Shown: positions 1 to 6,311, counted from the stretch's first letter. The stretch: 10,038 nucleotides of DNA from an uncultured Granulicatella sp. (GCA_938017885.1 CALIJD010000254.1:1-10038); one strand, 5' to 3'. Notes: a model not told the origin generated them from the sequence alone. Translations and numbers: made by a program.

Positions 1-150
1 CTTCATCATGCCGAAGCCGATGAGCAGAAGCGCGCGCTTGGCGTTGTCCGCGTCGAACGAATGGCGCTCGTACAGCTGGTGGGCGAGCGCGTCGAAGCGG
101 TTGATGGGACCTTGGATAAGCTGCGGGAAGTACGAAATATTGAAGTTCGT
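1..150 (-). CDS. MBOAT-family membrane O-acyltransferase, internal fragment, high GC, foreign to the rest of the window
   Basis: Read on the minus strand from about base 150 down to base 1, the sequence is open with no stop. It contains the MBOAT hallmark ISYFPQLIQGPINRF, followed by HQLYERHSFDADNAKRALLL and then IGFGMMK. In MBOAT proteins (AlgI, DltB and relatives) a [F/Y]FPQ-x2-QGP-[I/V] motif is followed by a helix ending in G-[F/M]-x-K-K, as here. These enzymes transfer acyl groups to extracellular polysaccharides or teichoic acids. Both ends are missing: the 3' part runs off the window edge, and upstream of about base 140-150 the frame stops resembling the family. G+C is about 62% over bases 1-130, with codons such as GCG, CGC and CTC, very different from the AT-rich rest. 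Family assignment is firm; the exact breakpoint is uncertain. Eggerthella- or Olsenella-like actinobacterial origin is only a guess from composition. Confidence 0.75.
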
Positions 151-312
151 CGCCAATTGGCAAAAAGCAGTGTTGCCTATGCCATCGATTTTGGATTTAG
201 AGGGAATAAGAAAGTAACCATTCAATTGAATAATCGGCCTGATAACATTCGTCAATTAGTGGAGTATTTGAATGAAAAAGAAGGAACCAAAATATCGATA
301 TCGTTTCAATAG
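151..312 (+). pseudogene. C-terminal remnant of a membrane protein paralogous to the next gene, cut at the junction
   Basis: The plus-strand frame ending in TAG at 310-312 gives a low-GC C-terminal segment of about 50 residues, from around base 151. It resembles the last 50 residues of the following gene: here KSSVAYAIDFGFRG then DNIRQLVEYLNE then ISISF; there KSKWGAKYQFSFFNEG then DNVIDLVHYLRE then VYIQF. It is therefore most likely the tail of a tandem paralogue. The same frame stays open back to an ATG at 61, but that part is antisense to the high-GC MBOAT fragment and is not real coding sequence. The N-terminal part is absent because of the junction at about 136-150. Function unknown. It probably shares a transcript with the next gene (63 nt gap, no terminator). 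Confidence 0.55.
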
Positions 313-375
313 CAGTGGATATGCGGTTCAAAGTAGATGAGTTAAAAATTTCAATAGAAAGTAAGAGGGGTCGGG

Positions 376-1341
376 ATGTATAAAGGGATTTTAAGACGAA
401 CATGGGGAATGTGGATACTCACTGTACTTTTAGGATTAATAGTGGCAATGGTGGGGATTGTTGTTTCGTTTGGCTTTATGAGTGGACGTGAATTATACGA
501 ACATGGAATCATTTATGAAATGGAAAAAGATTCATCGTCTAGTTCGATTAAAGTATTAGATATTGATCCAAGTCCGCTAGAGATAGACGATGAAACATAT
601 TATTTAGTGAAACATAATTATGGAGTGTCGTTCTTAAAAACAGATACTTCTGAAATTAAACAAATTCTAGAGTTTAAAGAGGCGCTTCCGGATAAAACGA
701 ACGCGCTCGCCACATCAGACTTCTACTTGAATATACGTGTAGTTAATGAGAAAGAGAAAAAAGGGAAATCTAGCGTTAAAACACATATTACGCAAGAAAT
801 GAAGGAAAAATTTGAAGAAAAATTCAAACTGAGCCCACTTTCGGTGCAGGCGACTCTCGATAAATTGGACAAAACCCATTATTTAACCATTACGAATAAT
901 GCAGATAGATTTTTCGACATCGTGATGTTAATGGTGGTAATCGTGATTTTTGTCATTGTATTGGTGTGGCAAATCGTTCGCGTTCGTCAAATAAAAAAAC
1001 ACTATGCTCGTTTTGATGAGCTGTTCCCTGACTATCAAGACGATATGAAACGTTTATTGGATGATGCGGAGTATCTTGATGATCAACTTGGGGTACTTGT
1101 CAAAGATGGAATTTTGGTTTCTTTTGGGACGGAGTTTAGGGTAGTAGACTTAGAAAAAGCAGTCAGTGCATGCGTAATTCGTCAAAAATCAAAATGGGGC
1201 GCGAAATATCAATTTTCGTTTTTCAATGAAGGCCGTAAGCCAGTAGAAAAAGTTCCTCTTGGTAATTTACAGGACAATGTCATTGACTTAGTCCATTATT
1301 TAAGAGAAGTTTGCTCATATAATGTTTATATTCAATTTTAA
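376..1341 (+). CDS. Two-TM membrane protein of unknown function with a large extracytoplasmic domain
   Basis: This is a 321-residue protein that I do not recognise as a named family. ATG 376 follows an AGAGGGG ribosome binding site (364-370) at good spacing. A positively charged start (RR at 7-8) precedes a hydrophobic helix at about residues 12-35 (ILTVLLGLIVAMVGIVV), too long and uncleaved-looking for a typical signal peptide. About 140 mostly polar residues follow (a Ser cluster near 54-58 and a Lys/Glu-rich stretch near 125-150). A second strong helix lies at about 178-203 (IVMLMVVIVIFVIVLVW), followed by a basic RVRQIKK, so the C-terminal ~118 residues should be cytosolic. The predicted topology is N-in, loop out, C-in. 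The C-terminal ~50 residues are shared with the upstream remnant, showing a small tandem family. A terminator follows. A sensor or cell-envelope role is possible but unsupported. Confidence 0.8.
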   Translation: MYKGILRRTWGMWILTVLLGLIVAMVGIVVSFGFMSGRELYEHGIIYEMEKDSSSSSIKVLDIDPSPLEIDDETYYLVKHNYGVSFLKTDTSEIKQILEFKEALPDKTNALATSDFYLNIRVVNEKEKKGKSSVKTHITQEMKEKFEEKFKLSPLSVQATLDKLDKTHYLTITNNADRFFDIVMLMVVIVIFVIVLVWQIVRVRQIKKHYARFDELFPDYQDDMKRLLDDAEYLDDQLGVLVKDGILVSFGTEFRVVDLEKAVSACVIRQKSKWGAKYQFSFFNEGRKPVEKVPLGNLQDNVIDLVHYLREVCSYNVYIQF

Positions 1342-1368
1342 AAAAATAAAATATTATTTATGGTACAT

Positions 1369-1407
1369 AAAACAGTCTACGATTTGTTCGTAGGCTGTTT
1401 TGTTGTG
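1369..1407 (+). terminator. Intrinsic terminator after the two-TM protein gene
   Basis: AAAACAGTCTACGA (1369-1382) pairs with TCGTAGGCTGTTTT (1388-1401) with one G-T pair and a 5-nt loop, followed by a T-rich GTTGTGT. It lies 27 nt past the stop codon. The A-rich left arm means it could also act on the minus strand. Confidence 0.8.
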
Positions 1408-1504
1408 TAGAAACCTTTTGATACTGCGGGTTTATATCTGCTATAGGGACATTAATTCGGACACAAACAAGTTAAAAAGTTAACAAATGATAACCATAAA
1501 AAGA

Positions 1505-1540
1505 GTCGAATGTTCATTATTTAGTGATAGAATGAACATA
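1505..1540 (+). promoter_or_regulatory. Inverted repeat and probable promoter in front of the SDR-kdgT unit
   Basis: ATGTTCATT (1510-1518) and AATGAACAT (1531-1539) are perfect 9-nt inverted arms separated by 12 nt. They bracket a plausible -10 (TAGAAT, 1528-1533) with only a poor -35 (around 1505-1511). A start site just downstream leaves a leader of about 20 nt before the ribosome binding site. A two-arm site over a weak promoter looks like an operator for a sugar-acid-responsive regulator. The regulator is not in this window and its family cannot be named from the site alone. Confidence 0.5.
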
Positions 1541-1562
1541 TCAAATCAAAGGACGTGATTTT

Positions 1563-2312
1563 ATGGATTTCACAGGTAAAGTTGCCATTGTCACTGGTGG
1601 TGCAAATGGTATTGGTAAAGAAATCGTTCGTGGTATCGTTGACGGCGGTGGTTATGTTGTGATTGCAGATATTAATGAAGCTGCAGCAAACAAAACCGTT
1701 GAAGAATTCGGACCAGAACACACAAGCTTCAAATACATGGATTTAGGAAATCATGAATCTATCGTAAAAAGCATGAACGAGATTTTAGCAGAACGCAAAG
1801 TCGATATCTTAGTGAACTGTGCTGGGGTTATTAGTGCTAAACCATTCGACCAATTAACATACGAAGAATGGGAAAGAACAATCCGCATCAATCTTTCAGG
1901 ATGCTTCTCAACCATTAGCACCATTTTCCCACACTTTATCGAAAACAAAGGTGGACGTATCGTAAACGTATCTTCAGTGGCTGCTAAACTTGGTGGTGGA
2001 CTTTTAGGGACTGCTGCTTACGCTTCTTCTAAAGCTGGTTTAAACGGTTTAACAAAAGCCGTTGCTAAAGAAGGCGGTAAATACAATATCGCATGTAACG
2101 CTGTATGTCCTTCATTCACTCGTACAGATATGACAACCGTATTATCAGAAGATAAAGAAAAGAGCCAAAAAGTAATCAGTATGATTCCTCTTGGACGTCG
2201 TGCAGAACCAGTTGAAATTGCTCAAATGATTCTCTTCTTTGCAAGCGACCTTGCAAGCTTTGTAACAGGGGAAATCGGTGACTGCGATGGCGGTATCACA
2301 TTAGATGGCTGA
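1563..2312 (+). CDS. Short-chain dehydrogenase/reductase, probably NAD-dependent and acting on a sugar acid
   Basis: This is a 249-residue classical SDR of full length. It has a Rossmann TGGANGIG motif (residues 11-18), Asp36 at the end of the second strand (favours NAD over NADP), NCAG (85-88), Asn110, a catalytic Ser near 137-138, and YASSK with Tyr153 and Lys157. The C-terminus has the usual PLGR and SFVTGEIGDCDGG elements. ATG 1563 has AAAGGA nine bases upstream. Such proteins are often labelled FabG-like, but the partner gene 46 nt downstream is a 2-keto-3-deoxygluconate permease. An oxidoreductase of uronate or gluconate metabolism (KduD-like 2-dehydro-3-deoxygluconate dehydrogenase, or gluconate 5-dehydrogenase) is therefore more likely. 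The family is certain; the substrate is inferred from context only. No kduI, kdgK or kdgA gene is nearby. Confidence 0.9.
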   Translation: MDFTGKVAIVTGGANGIGKEIVRGIVDGGGYVVIADINEAAANKTVEEFGPEHTSFKYMDLGNHESIVKSMNEILAERKVDILVNCAGVISAKPFDQLTYEEWERTIRINLSGCFSTISTIFPHFIENKGGRIVNVSSVAAKLGGGLLGTAAYASSKAGLNGLTKAVAKEGGKYNIACNAVCPSFTRTDMTTVLSEDKEKSQKVISMIPLGRRAEPVEIAQMILFFASDLASFVTGEIGDCDGGITLDG

Positions 2313-2358
2313 TTTTAGCTAGAGTCTTATTCCAACTCATAGAAGGATTGTGAACAGT

Positions 2359-3297
2359 ATGAAAAAGATTAAAATTCCTGGGGATACAATTATTATTCCA
2401 ATGTTTATTGGATGTGTGATTAATACATTTTTCCCTCAAATATTACAAATTGGTGGATTTACCACTCCAATCGTGAAAGGTGCTGGACCACTTGTTGGGG
2501 CATTCCTCTTCATTATCGGGGGTACCATTTCTCTTAAAAACACACCAAAAGCCGTTGGACGTGGGGCAGCGATTATTTTAGCGAAAATTGCGGTATCTGT
2601 AGTCTTAGGGTTATTGGTTGCAAAAGTATTCAATGACAACTTCCTCGGACTTAGTGCTGTTGCCGTTATCGGTGCTATTTCAGTAGCTAATAATGCCATG
2701 TATGCGGGGATTGTAGATGTATACGGGGACGAAATCGATGCTGGGGCTGTTGGGATTACAACATTAAGCGTTGGACCAATGGTAACAATGGCCGTATTAA
2801 GTAGTGCCGGCCTTGCAAACATCTCGATTTGGAACTTAGTCGGAACGGTATTACCACTTGTGTTAGGGATTGCGTTAGGAAATGCCTTCCCTTACATGAA
2901 AAAAGTACTCTCAAACGGGATTACAGCTATCATTATCGTCGTTGGTTTCTGTTTAGGGGCAAACATGAGCTTTGGCCAAATCCTTGAAGGGGGTCTACCT
3001 GGTATTTTGCTAGGGGTGATTACTACACTCGTTGGTGGTATTGCCTCCATCGCAGCAGACCGCTTAACAGGTGGGAACGGGGTTGCCGGTGCTGCTATTT
3101 CAAGTACAGCTGCTAGCGCTATCGCTACACCAGCTGCACTTTCAGCAGTAGATGCAACCTTCAAAGGAATCGAAGCAACTGCAACGACTCAAATTACTGC
3201 TTCCGTTATCGTGACAGCGATTTTAACTCCAATTTTAACAGCTTATATTGCTAAAAAATTCGGAAACAAAAAAGAAGCCAAAACACAAGAAACTTAA
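2359..3297 (+). CDS. kdgT: 2-keto-3-deoxygluconate permease (KdgT family)
   Basis: This is a 312-residue polytopic membrane protein with about ten hydrophobic segments, the expected KdgT length. It follows the family pattern: an N-terminal KIPG-x-T-(x)n-P motif (KIPGDTIIIPMFIGC), an INTFFP loop, GAFLFIIGGTISLK, ANNAMYAGI, SVGPMVTMAVLSSAGLA, ALGNAFP, a glycine-rich LTGGNGVAGAAISSTAA segment and IATPAAL near the end. KdgT transporters import 2-keto-3-deoxygluconate, a breakdown product of pectin, alginate or glycosaminoglycans, probably by proton symport. The frame is open from a GTG at 2350, but GAAGGA (2342-2347) sits only 2 nt from it and 11 nt from ATG 2359, so the ATG is preferred. It forms a bicistronic unit with the SDR gene and is closed by a strong terminator. 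Confidence 0.88.
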   Translation: MKKIKIPGDTIIIPMFIGCVINTFFPQILQIGGFTTPIVKGAGPLVGAFLFIIGGTISLKNTPKAVGRGAAIILAKIAVSVVLGLLVAKVFNDNFLGLSAVAVIGAISVANNAMYAGIVDVYGDEIDAGAVGITTLSVGPMVTMAVLSSAGLANISIWNLVGTVLPLVLGIALGNAFPYMKKVLSNGITAIIIVVGFCLGANMSFGQILEGGLPGILLGVITTLVGGIASIAADRLTGGNGVAGAAISSTAASAIATPAALSAVDATFKGIEATATTQITASVIVTAILTPILTAYIAKKFGNKKEAKTQET

Positions 3298-3313
3298 TCG
3301 TATTTAAAAAGTG

Positions 3314-3350
3314 AAACCACCTTGGAAATCATTCCAAGGTGGTTTTGTTT
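3314..3350 (+). terminator. Strong intrinsic terminator after kdgT
   Basis: AAACCACCTTGGAA (3314-3327) and TTCCAAGGTGGTTT (3332-3345) form a perfect 14-bp stem with an ATCA tetraloop, followed by TGTTT. It lies 16 nt after the kdgT stop. Confidence 0.93.
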
Positions 3351-3360
3351 TGCCTTGAGT

Positions 3361-3486
3361 GTAACAATTATGTTACGTAACCAAAATGTGACATCAAAAA
3401 GTTAGGTTGTATCAAAAATGAACCGTATCAAAATTAATACAAAAAGAGTAGAGTGCATTATGTATAAACCGTATCACGCATGATAC
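3361..3486. repeat. Cluster of short GTAAC and GTATCA repeats in the kdgT-cysK intergenic region
   Basis: This non-coding stretch holds GTAAC (3361-3365), then GTTACGTAAC (3372-3381, a perfect 10-nt palindrome), then GTATCAAAAAT (3409-3419) and GTATCAAAATT (3425-3435). It ends with GTATCA-CGCA-TGATAC (3471-3486), a 6-bp hairpin. AACCGTATCA occurs twice (3421-3430 and 3468-3477). The pattern suggests repeated protein-binding sites or a small structured leader for the foldback element that follows. I see no coding sequence here and no convincing -35/-10 pair. Confidence 0.4.
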
Positions 3487-3549
3487 ATCCAATAACTGGA
3501 GCTCTTTTAACTAAATTTTTACAAAAAGGAACCTCAAAAACTGAATGGA

Positions 3550-3700
3550 AATCTTTTGAATTCTATAGTGAGAGCAGTAGTGAGTGTAACCAATGTGAAT
3601 TACAGGTCGTTTTACGGCCTATATGAAGCTTAGTAGGGTTGAGACTTTGGCTCAACCCACATGCAACTACTGCCATCACTATGAAGATATTCAAAAGATT
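3550..3700 (+). ncRNA. Structured element, copy 1: long foldback with three internal hairpins (family not recognised)
   Basis: The outer stem is AATCTTTTGAAT (3550-3561) with ATTCAAAAGATT (3689-3700), 12 bp perfect. It continues with ATAGTGA (3565-3571) / TCACTAT (3676-3682) and GCAGTAGT (3574-3581) / ACTACTGC (3666-3673). Inside are three hairpins: TGTAA (3585-3589) / TTACA (3600-3604), AGGTCG (3604-3609) / CGGCCT (3615-3620), and GGGTTGAG (3636-3643) / CTCAACCC (3651-3658). Possible further closure comes from AAGAGTAGAG (3444-3453) with CTCTTCTCTT (3718-3727), followed by a T-rich run to 3738. A related copy lies at 9201-9403. Plus is used as a working orientation; transcription could instead come from the cysK side, because paired elements fold on either strand. 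I see no resemblance to 6S RNA, tmRNA, SRP RNA, RNase P RNA or a T-box. Confidence 0.55.
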
Positions 3701-3745
3701 GAATTTCAAATCTGAGACTCTTCTCTTATTATTTTTTACAATAAA

Positions 3746-4672
3746 TTACGCTTCGCCGAAAATTCCTGTTGAAAGGTAACGTTCACCTGTATCTGGTAAT
3801 AGAACCACAACAGATTTGCCTTTTCCTAAGCGTTTTGCCACACGTAGAGCGGCAGTGACAGCAGCTCCAGAAGAAATACCAGCAAGGATCCCTTCCTTAG
3901 CGGCTAAATTTTTCGCAGTTTCGATGGCTTCGTCACTTGTTACAAGCTCAAAACCGTCGATCACATCACGGTCGATAATGCTTGGTTCAAAACCAGCGGA
4001 AATTCCTTGGATGCGGTGTTTTCCTTTTTGTCCTTTAGAAATGAATGGTGCTTCTTCAGGTTCAACCCCGATAATTTCCACGTCTTTGTTCACTTCTTTT
4101 AACGCACGGCCAACACCTGTAATCGTACCCCCAGTACCGATACCGCTGATATAAGCATCTGGTGTTTTGCCATCGAAGGCGTTAATAATTTCTTGACCAG
4201 TTGTTTGATAGTGGATTGCTGGGTTTGCTTCATTGTCGAATTGACGTGCCCAGAAGTAGCCAGGTTGTGCAGCTAATTCTTCTGCTTTAGCAACGGCAGC
4301 GCCGAATCCGTCAGCAGCAGGTGTTAATAATACTTCTGTACCGTATGCTTTCATTAATTGACGGCGTTCGATAGACATAGATTCAGGCATAATTGTGATG
4401 ACCTTGTATCCTTTGGCAGCTCCGATAAGTGAAAGTCCTACCCCTGTATTTCCACTTGTTGCTTCGATGATGGTGTCGCCAGGTTTTAGGCTACCATCTT
4501 TCTCAGCTGTTTCGATGATGTTTAAAGCGATACGATCTTTCACAGATCCACCGGCGTTAAACGACTCGACTTTTACATATACATCTGCAGAATCATCTGA
4601 AACTAAACGACGTAGTTTCACAAGGGGAGTGTTCCCGATTAATTCTGTGATAGTTTCTACTGATTTGACCAT
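3746..4672 (-). CDS. cysK: Cysteine synthase A (O-acetylserine sulfhydrylase)
   Basis: This PLP enzyme makes cysteine from O-acetylserine and sulfide. The 308-residue product matches the family length. The N-terminus has ITELIGNTPLVKL, then NAGGSVKDRIAL with the Schiff-base Lys45, and the substrate loop TSGNTGVG (72-79). GIGTGGTITG forms the PLP phosphate cradle and GISSGAAV lies near the end, followed by VVLLPDTGERYLST. A longer frame from an ATG at 4687 is open, but that ATG lies just in front of the GGAGGGA ribosome binding site that serves ATG 4672 (MVKSVETI), so the shorter start is chosen. It is transcribed alone, divergently from pyrP. No ordinary terminator is visible after the stop; the foldback element at 3550-3700 begins about 45 nt beyond it. 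Confidence 0.95.
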   Translation of the reverse strand: MVKSVETITELIGNTPLVKLRRLVSDDSADVYVKVESFNAGGSVKDRIALNIIETAEKDGSLKPGDTIIEATSGNTGVGLSLIGAAKGYKVITIMPESMSIERRQLMKAYGTEVLLTPAADGFGAAVAKAEELAAQPGYFWARQFDNEANPAIHYQTTGQEIINAFDGKTPDAYISGIGTGGTITGVGRALKEVNKDVEIIGVEPEEAPFISKGQKGKHRIQGISAGFEPSIIDRDVIDGFELVTSDEAIETAKNLAAKEGILAGISSGAAVTAALRVAKRLGKGKSVVVLLPDTGERYLSTGIFGEA

Positions 4673-4700
4673 AAATGATCCCTCCATAAAGTTAGACTGG

Positions 4701-4755
4701 GCAACTTTAAGGGTTGCTTGGTTCTAATTGTAACTGTGAATGAGTGGGTGTACAA
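4701..4755 (-). promoter_or_regulatory. cysK promoter with a downstream inverted repeat
   Basis: On the minus strand TTGTAC (4755-4750) and TACAAT (4732-4727) are spaced by exactly 17 bp, giving a start near 4720. Immediately downstream GCAAC and GTTGC (4717-4713 and 4705-4701) form a 5-nt inverted repeat separated by 7 nt. This could be an operator for a cysteine regulator or a weak leader hairpin. The promoter call is fair; the operator call is speculative. Confidence 0.5.
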
Positions 4756-4802
4756 TAGTTTTTTATAAAAAAACAAAAAAAGTATAGAAAATTCATTTTA
4801 GT

Positions 4803-4808
4803 TATGAT
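4803..4808 (+). promoter_or_regulatory. Probable -10 of the pyrP promoter
   Basis: TATGAT sits about 18 nt upstream of the conserved part of the PyrR leader. No good -35 is visible at 16-18 bp upstream, only A-rich sequence, so the promoter may be weak or differently placed. Confidence 0.4.
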
Positions 4809-4820
4809 ACACTACCCTCT

Positions 4821-4915
4821 AGCAAGGGCTTTTAAACTCATCCAGAGAGGTGAGAAAGGCTAACCATCAAGTTGAATTAGACTGGCCCTATGCATAAAAA
4901 AACATAGGGCTTTTT
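4821..4915 (+). promoter_or_regulatory. PyrR-binding transcription attenuator in the pyrP leader
   Basis: The leader carries the PyrR-binding loop TCCAGAGAGGTGAG (4841-4854). Its stem is CTCA (4837-4840) with TGAG (4851-4854) and GCTTTT (4829-4834) with AAAGGC (4855-4860). Downstream GCCCTATG (4885-4892) and CATAGGGC (4903-4910) form an 8-bp terminator followed by TTTTT (4911-4915). AGGGC at 4826-4830 can instead pair with GCCCT of the terminator left arm, giving an antiterminator. This is the known three-way arrangement: UMP-bound PyrR stabilises the anti-antiterminator, so the terminator forms and uracil uptake is shut down when pyrimidines are plentiful. Confidence 0.88.
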
Positions 4916-4948
4916 GTGTGCGCAAAAACGCCCGGAAAAGAGGGGAAA

Positions 4949-6244
4949 ATGGAGTTACAAACTTCAAAAGTCGATCTGTTGTTGGATGTGGATCAAAAAC
5001 CGGAGCTCGTGCCTGGACTGTTCTTGAGTTTGCAGCACGTGTTTGCGATGTTTGGTGCCACTGTTTTAGTGCCGTTAATATTGGGGATGCCAGTATCGGT
5101 TGCTTTATTTGCGTCAGGATTAGGAACGCTAATCTATATGGTAGCGACGCAATTTAAAGTACCTGTTTACTTGGGATCCTCTTTTGCTTTTATTACGGCC
5201 ATGCAATTTGCGATGGCGCAAATGGACGGGAAACCAGATGCAGCTCAGACAGGGGTCGTTTTAGTCGGATTACTATATGTGGTAGTGGCAATTTTAGTAA
5301 AGTTATTAGGAACGGGATGGATTAACCGAATTTTACCACCGATTGTCATTGGACCAATGATTATCGTAATCGGTCTAGGGCTTGCAAATAGTGCGGTAAC
5401 GAACGCAGGATTTGTAAAAGATGGAGACTGGAAACCAATGTTCGTTGCGGTAGTGACCTTCCTCATTACAGCATTTATTAATACAAAAGCAAAAGGTTTC
5501 TTGAAAATTATCCCATTCTTATTCGGGATTATCGGTGGGTATATTGTAGCTATCTGCTTTGGTCTAGTAGATTTCACAAAAGTAATAGAAGCTCAATGGA
5601 TTGCCTTACCTGAGTTATACTTGCCGTTCGATACAAATGGCCTCTTCAATCAGTATCATTTATACTTCGGTCCGGAAACATGGGCGCTTCTACCAGTAGC
5701 TGTTGTGACGATTGCAGAACACATTGGAGACCATACCGTACTCAGCCAAATTTGTGGGAAGCAATTCTTGAGTGATCCAGGTTTACACCGTACCTTAATC
5801 GGGGATGGCGTGGCAACTGCTGTATCTGCCTTTCTAGGGGGGCCAGCCAATACAACTTATGGTGAAAATACTGGGGTTGTGGGATTAACACGTATTGCTT
5901 CTGTATCAGTCATTCGTAATGCAGCGATTATTGCAATTCTCCTTAGTTTCTTTGGTAAATTCACGGCTTTAGTTCGTACGATTCCAAATGCAGTACTTGG
6001 AGGAATGGCGATTCTCCTTTATGGGGTTATTGCTTCCAATGGATTGAAAGTGTTAATTGAAAAACAAGTAGATTTCCGTCAAGTACGTAACTTAATTATT
6101 GCAAGTTCCATGTTAGTACTAGGATTGGGTTCTGCTGTATTACAATTAGGACCAGTGACGTTATCAGGTACAGCTCTTTGTGCCATTGCAGGAATTCTAC
6201 TAAATCTCATTTTACCTCACGAAAAAGTAGAAGATAACGAATAA
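4949..6244 (+). CDS. pyrP: Uracil permease (NCS2 / nucleobase-cation symporter-2 family)
   Basis: This is a 431-residue inner-membrane uracil:proton symporter with about 14 hydrophobic segments. Diagnostic parts are SLQHVFAMFGATVLVP (27-42), VYLGSSFAFI, AEHIGDHTV (from about 256, with the substrate-contacting Glu257) and the NCS2 signature region with YGENTGVVGLTRIASV (Glu306). Both glutamates match those that bind uracil in E. coli UraA. A frame from GTG 4916 is open, but that codon lies at the terminator T-run; ATG 4949 has AAGAGGGG just upstream (spacing only 3 nt) and gives the family N-terminus ending in VDQKPEL. Regulation by the PyrR leader supports uracil rather than xanthine as substrate. 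A 12-bp terminator closes this single-gene unit. Confidence 0.92.
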   Translation: MELQTSKVDLLLDVDQKPELVPGLFLSLQHVFAMFGATVLVPLILGMPVSVALFASGLGTLIYMVATQFKVPVYLGSSFAFITAMQFAMAQMDGKPDAAQTGVVLVGLLYVVVAILVKLLGTGWINRILPPIVIGPMIIVIGLGLANSAVTNAGFVKDGDWKPMFVAVVTFLITAFINTKAKGFLKIIPFLFGIIGGYIVAICFGLVDFTKVIEAQWIALPELYLPFDTNGLFNQYHLYFGPETWALLPVAVVTIAEHIGDHTVLSQICGKQFLSDPGLHRTLIGDGVATAVSAFLGGPANTTYGENTGVVGLTRIASVSVIRNAAIIAILLSFFGKFTALVRTIPNAVLGGMAILLYGVIASNGLKVLIEKQVDFRQVRNLIIASSMLVLGLGSAVLQLGPVTLSGTALCAIAGILLNLILPHEKVEDNE

Positions 6245-6271
6245 TAATCATTAAAAACATATCAAGAAAAG

Positions 6272-6311
6272 CACTGAAGACATGAATTCGTGATGTCTTC
6301 AGTGTTTTTTT
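6272..6311 (+). terminator. Intrinsic terminator after pyrP
   Basis: CACTGAAGACAT (6272-6283) and ATGTCTTCAGTG (6293-6304) pair perfectly over 12 bp with a 9-nt loop, followed by seven T residues (6305-6311). Confidence 0.95.

Noticed and set aside
61..150. Start of the plus-strand frame at ATG 61, giving an 83-residue protein
   Set aside because: The first 30 residues are antisense to the clear high-GC MBOAT segment; only the part after about 150 resembles the neighbouring protein.
2436..2822. 128-residue minus-strand open frame within kdgT
   Set aside because: It is fully antisense to a well-supported permease and has no ribosome binding site or family resemblance; the same applies to the minus-strand frame at 2892-3164.
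3550..3700. Simple MITE or insertion-sequence remnant as the explanation of the foldback
   Set aside because: Not excluded, but no target-site duplication or transposase trace is visible and the two copies keep pairing while changing arm sequence, which favours a folded RNA. It is also not a CRISPR array: there are no regular spacers.
3816..4727. Plus-strand open frames of about 110 residues opposite cysK
   Set aside because: They are shadows of the cysK coding frame with no domain signature.
4673..4760. T-box or SAM riboswitch in front of cysK
   Set aside because: The leader is only about 50 nt and lacks the T-box sequence or any SAM aptamer element.
4916..4948. GTG start giving a longer uracil permease
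   Set aside because: It would begin right at the attenuator T-run without a ribosome binding site; ATG 4949 has AAGAGGGG and gives the family N-terminus.
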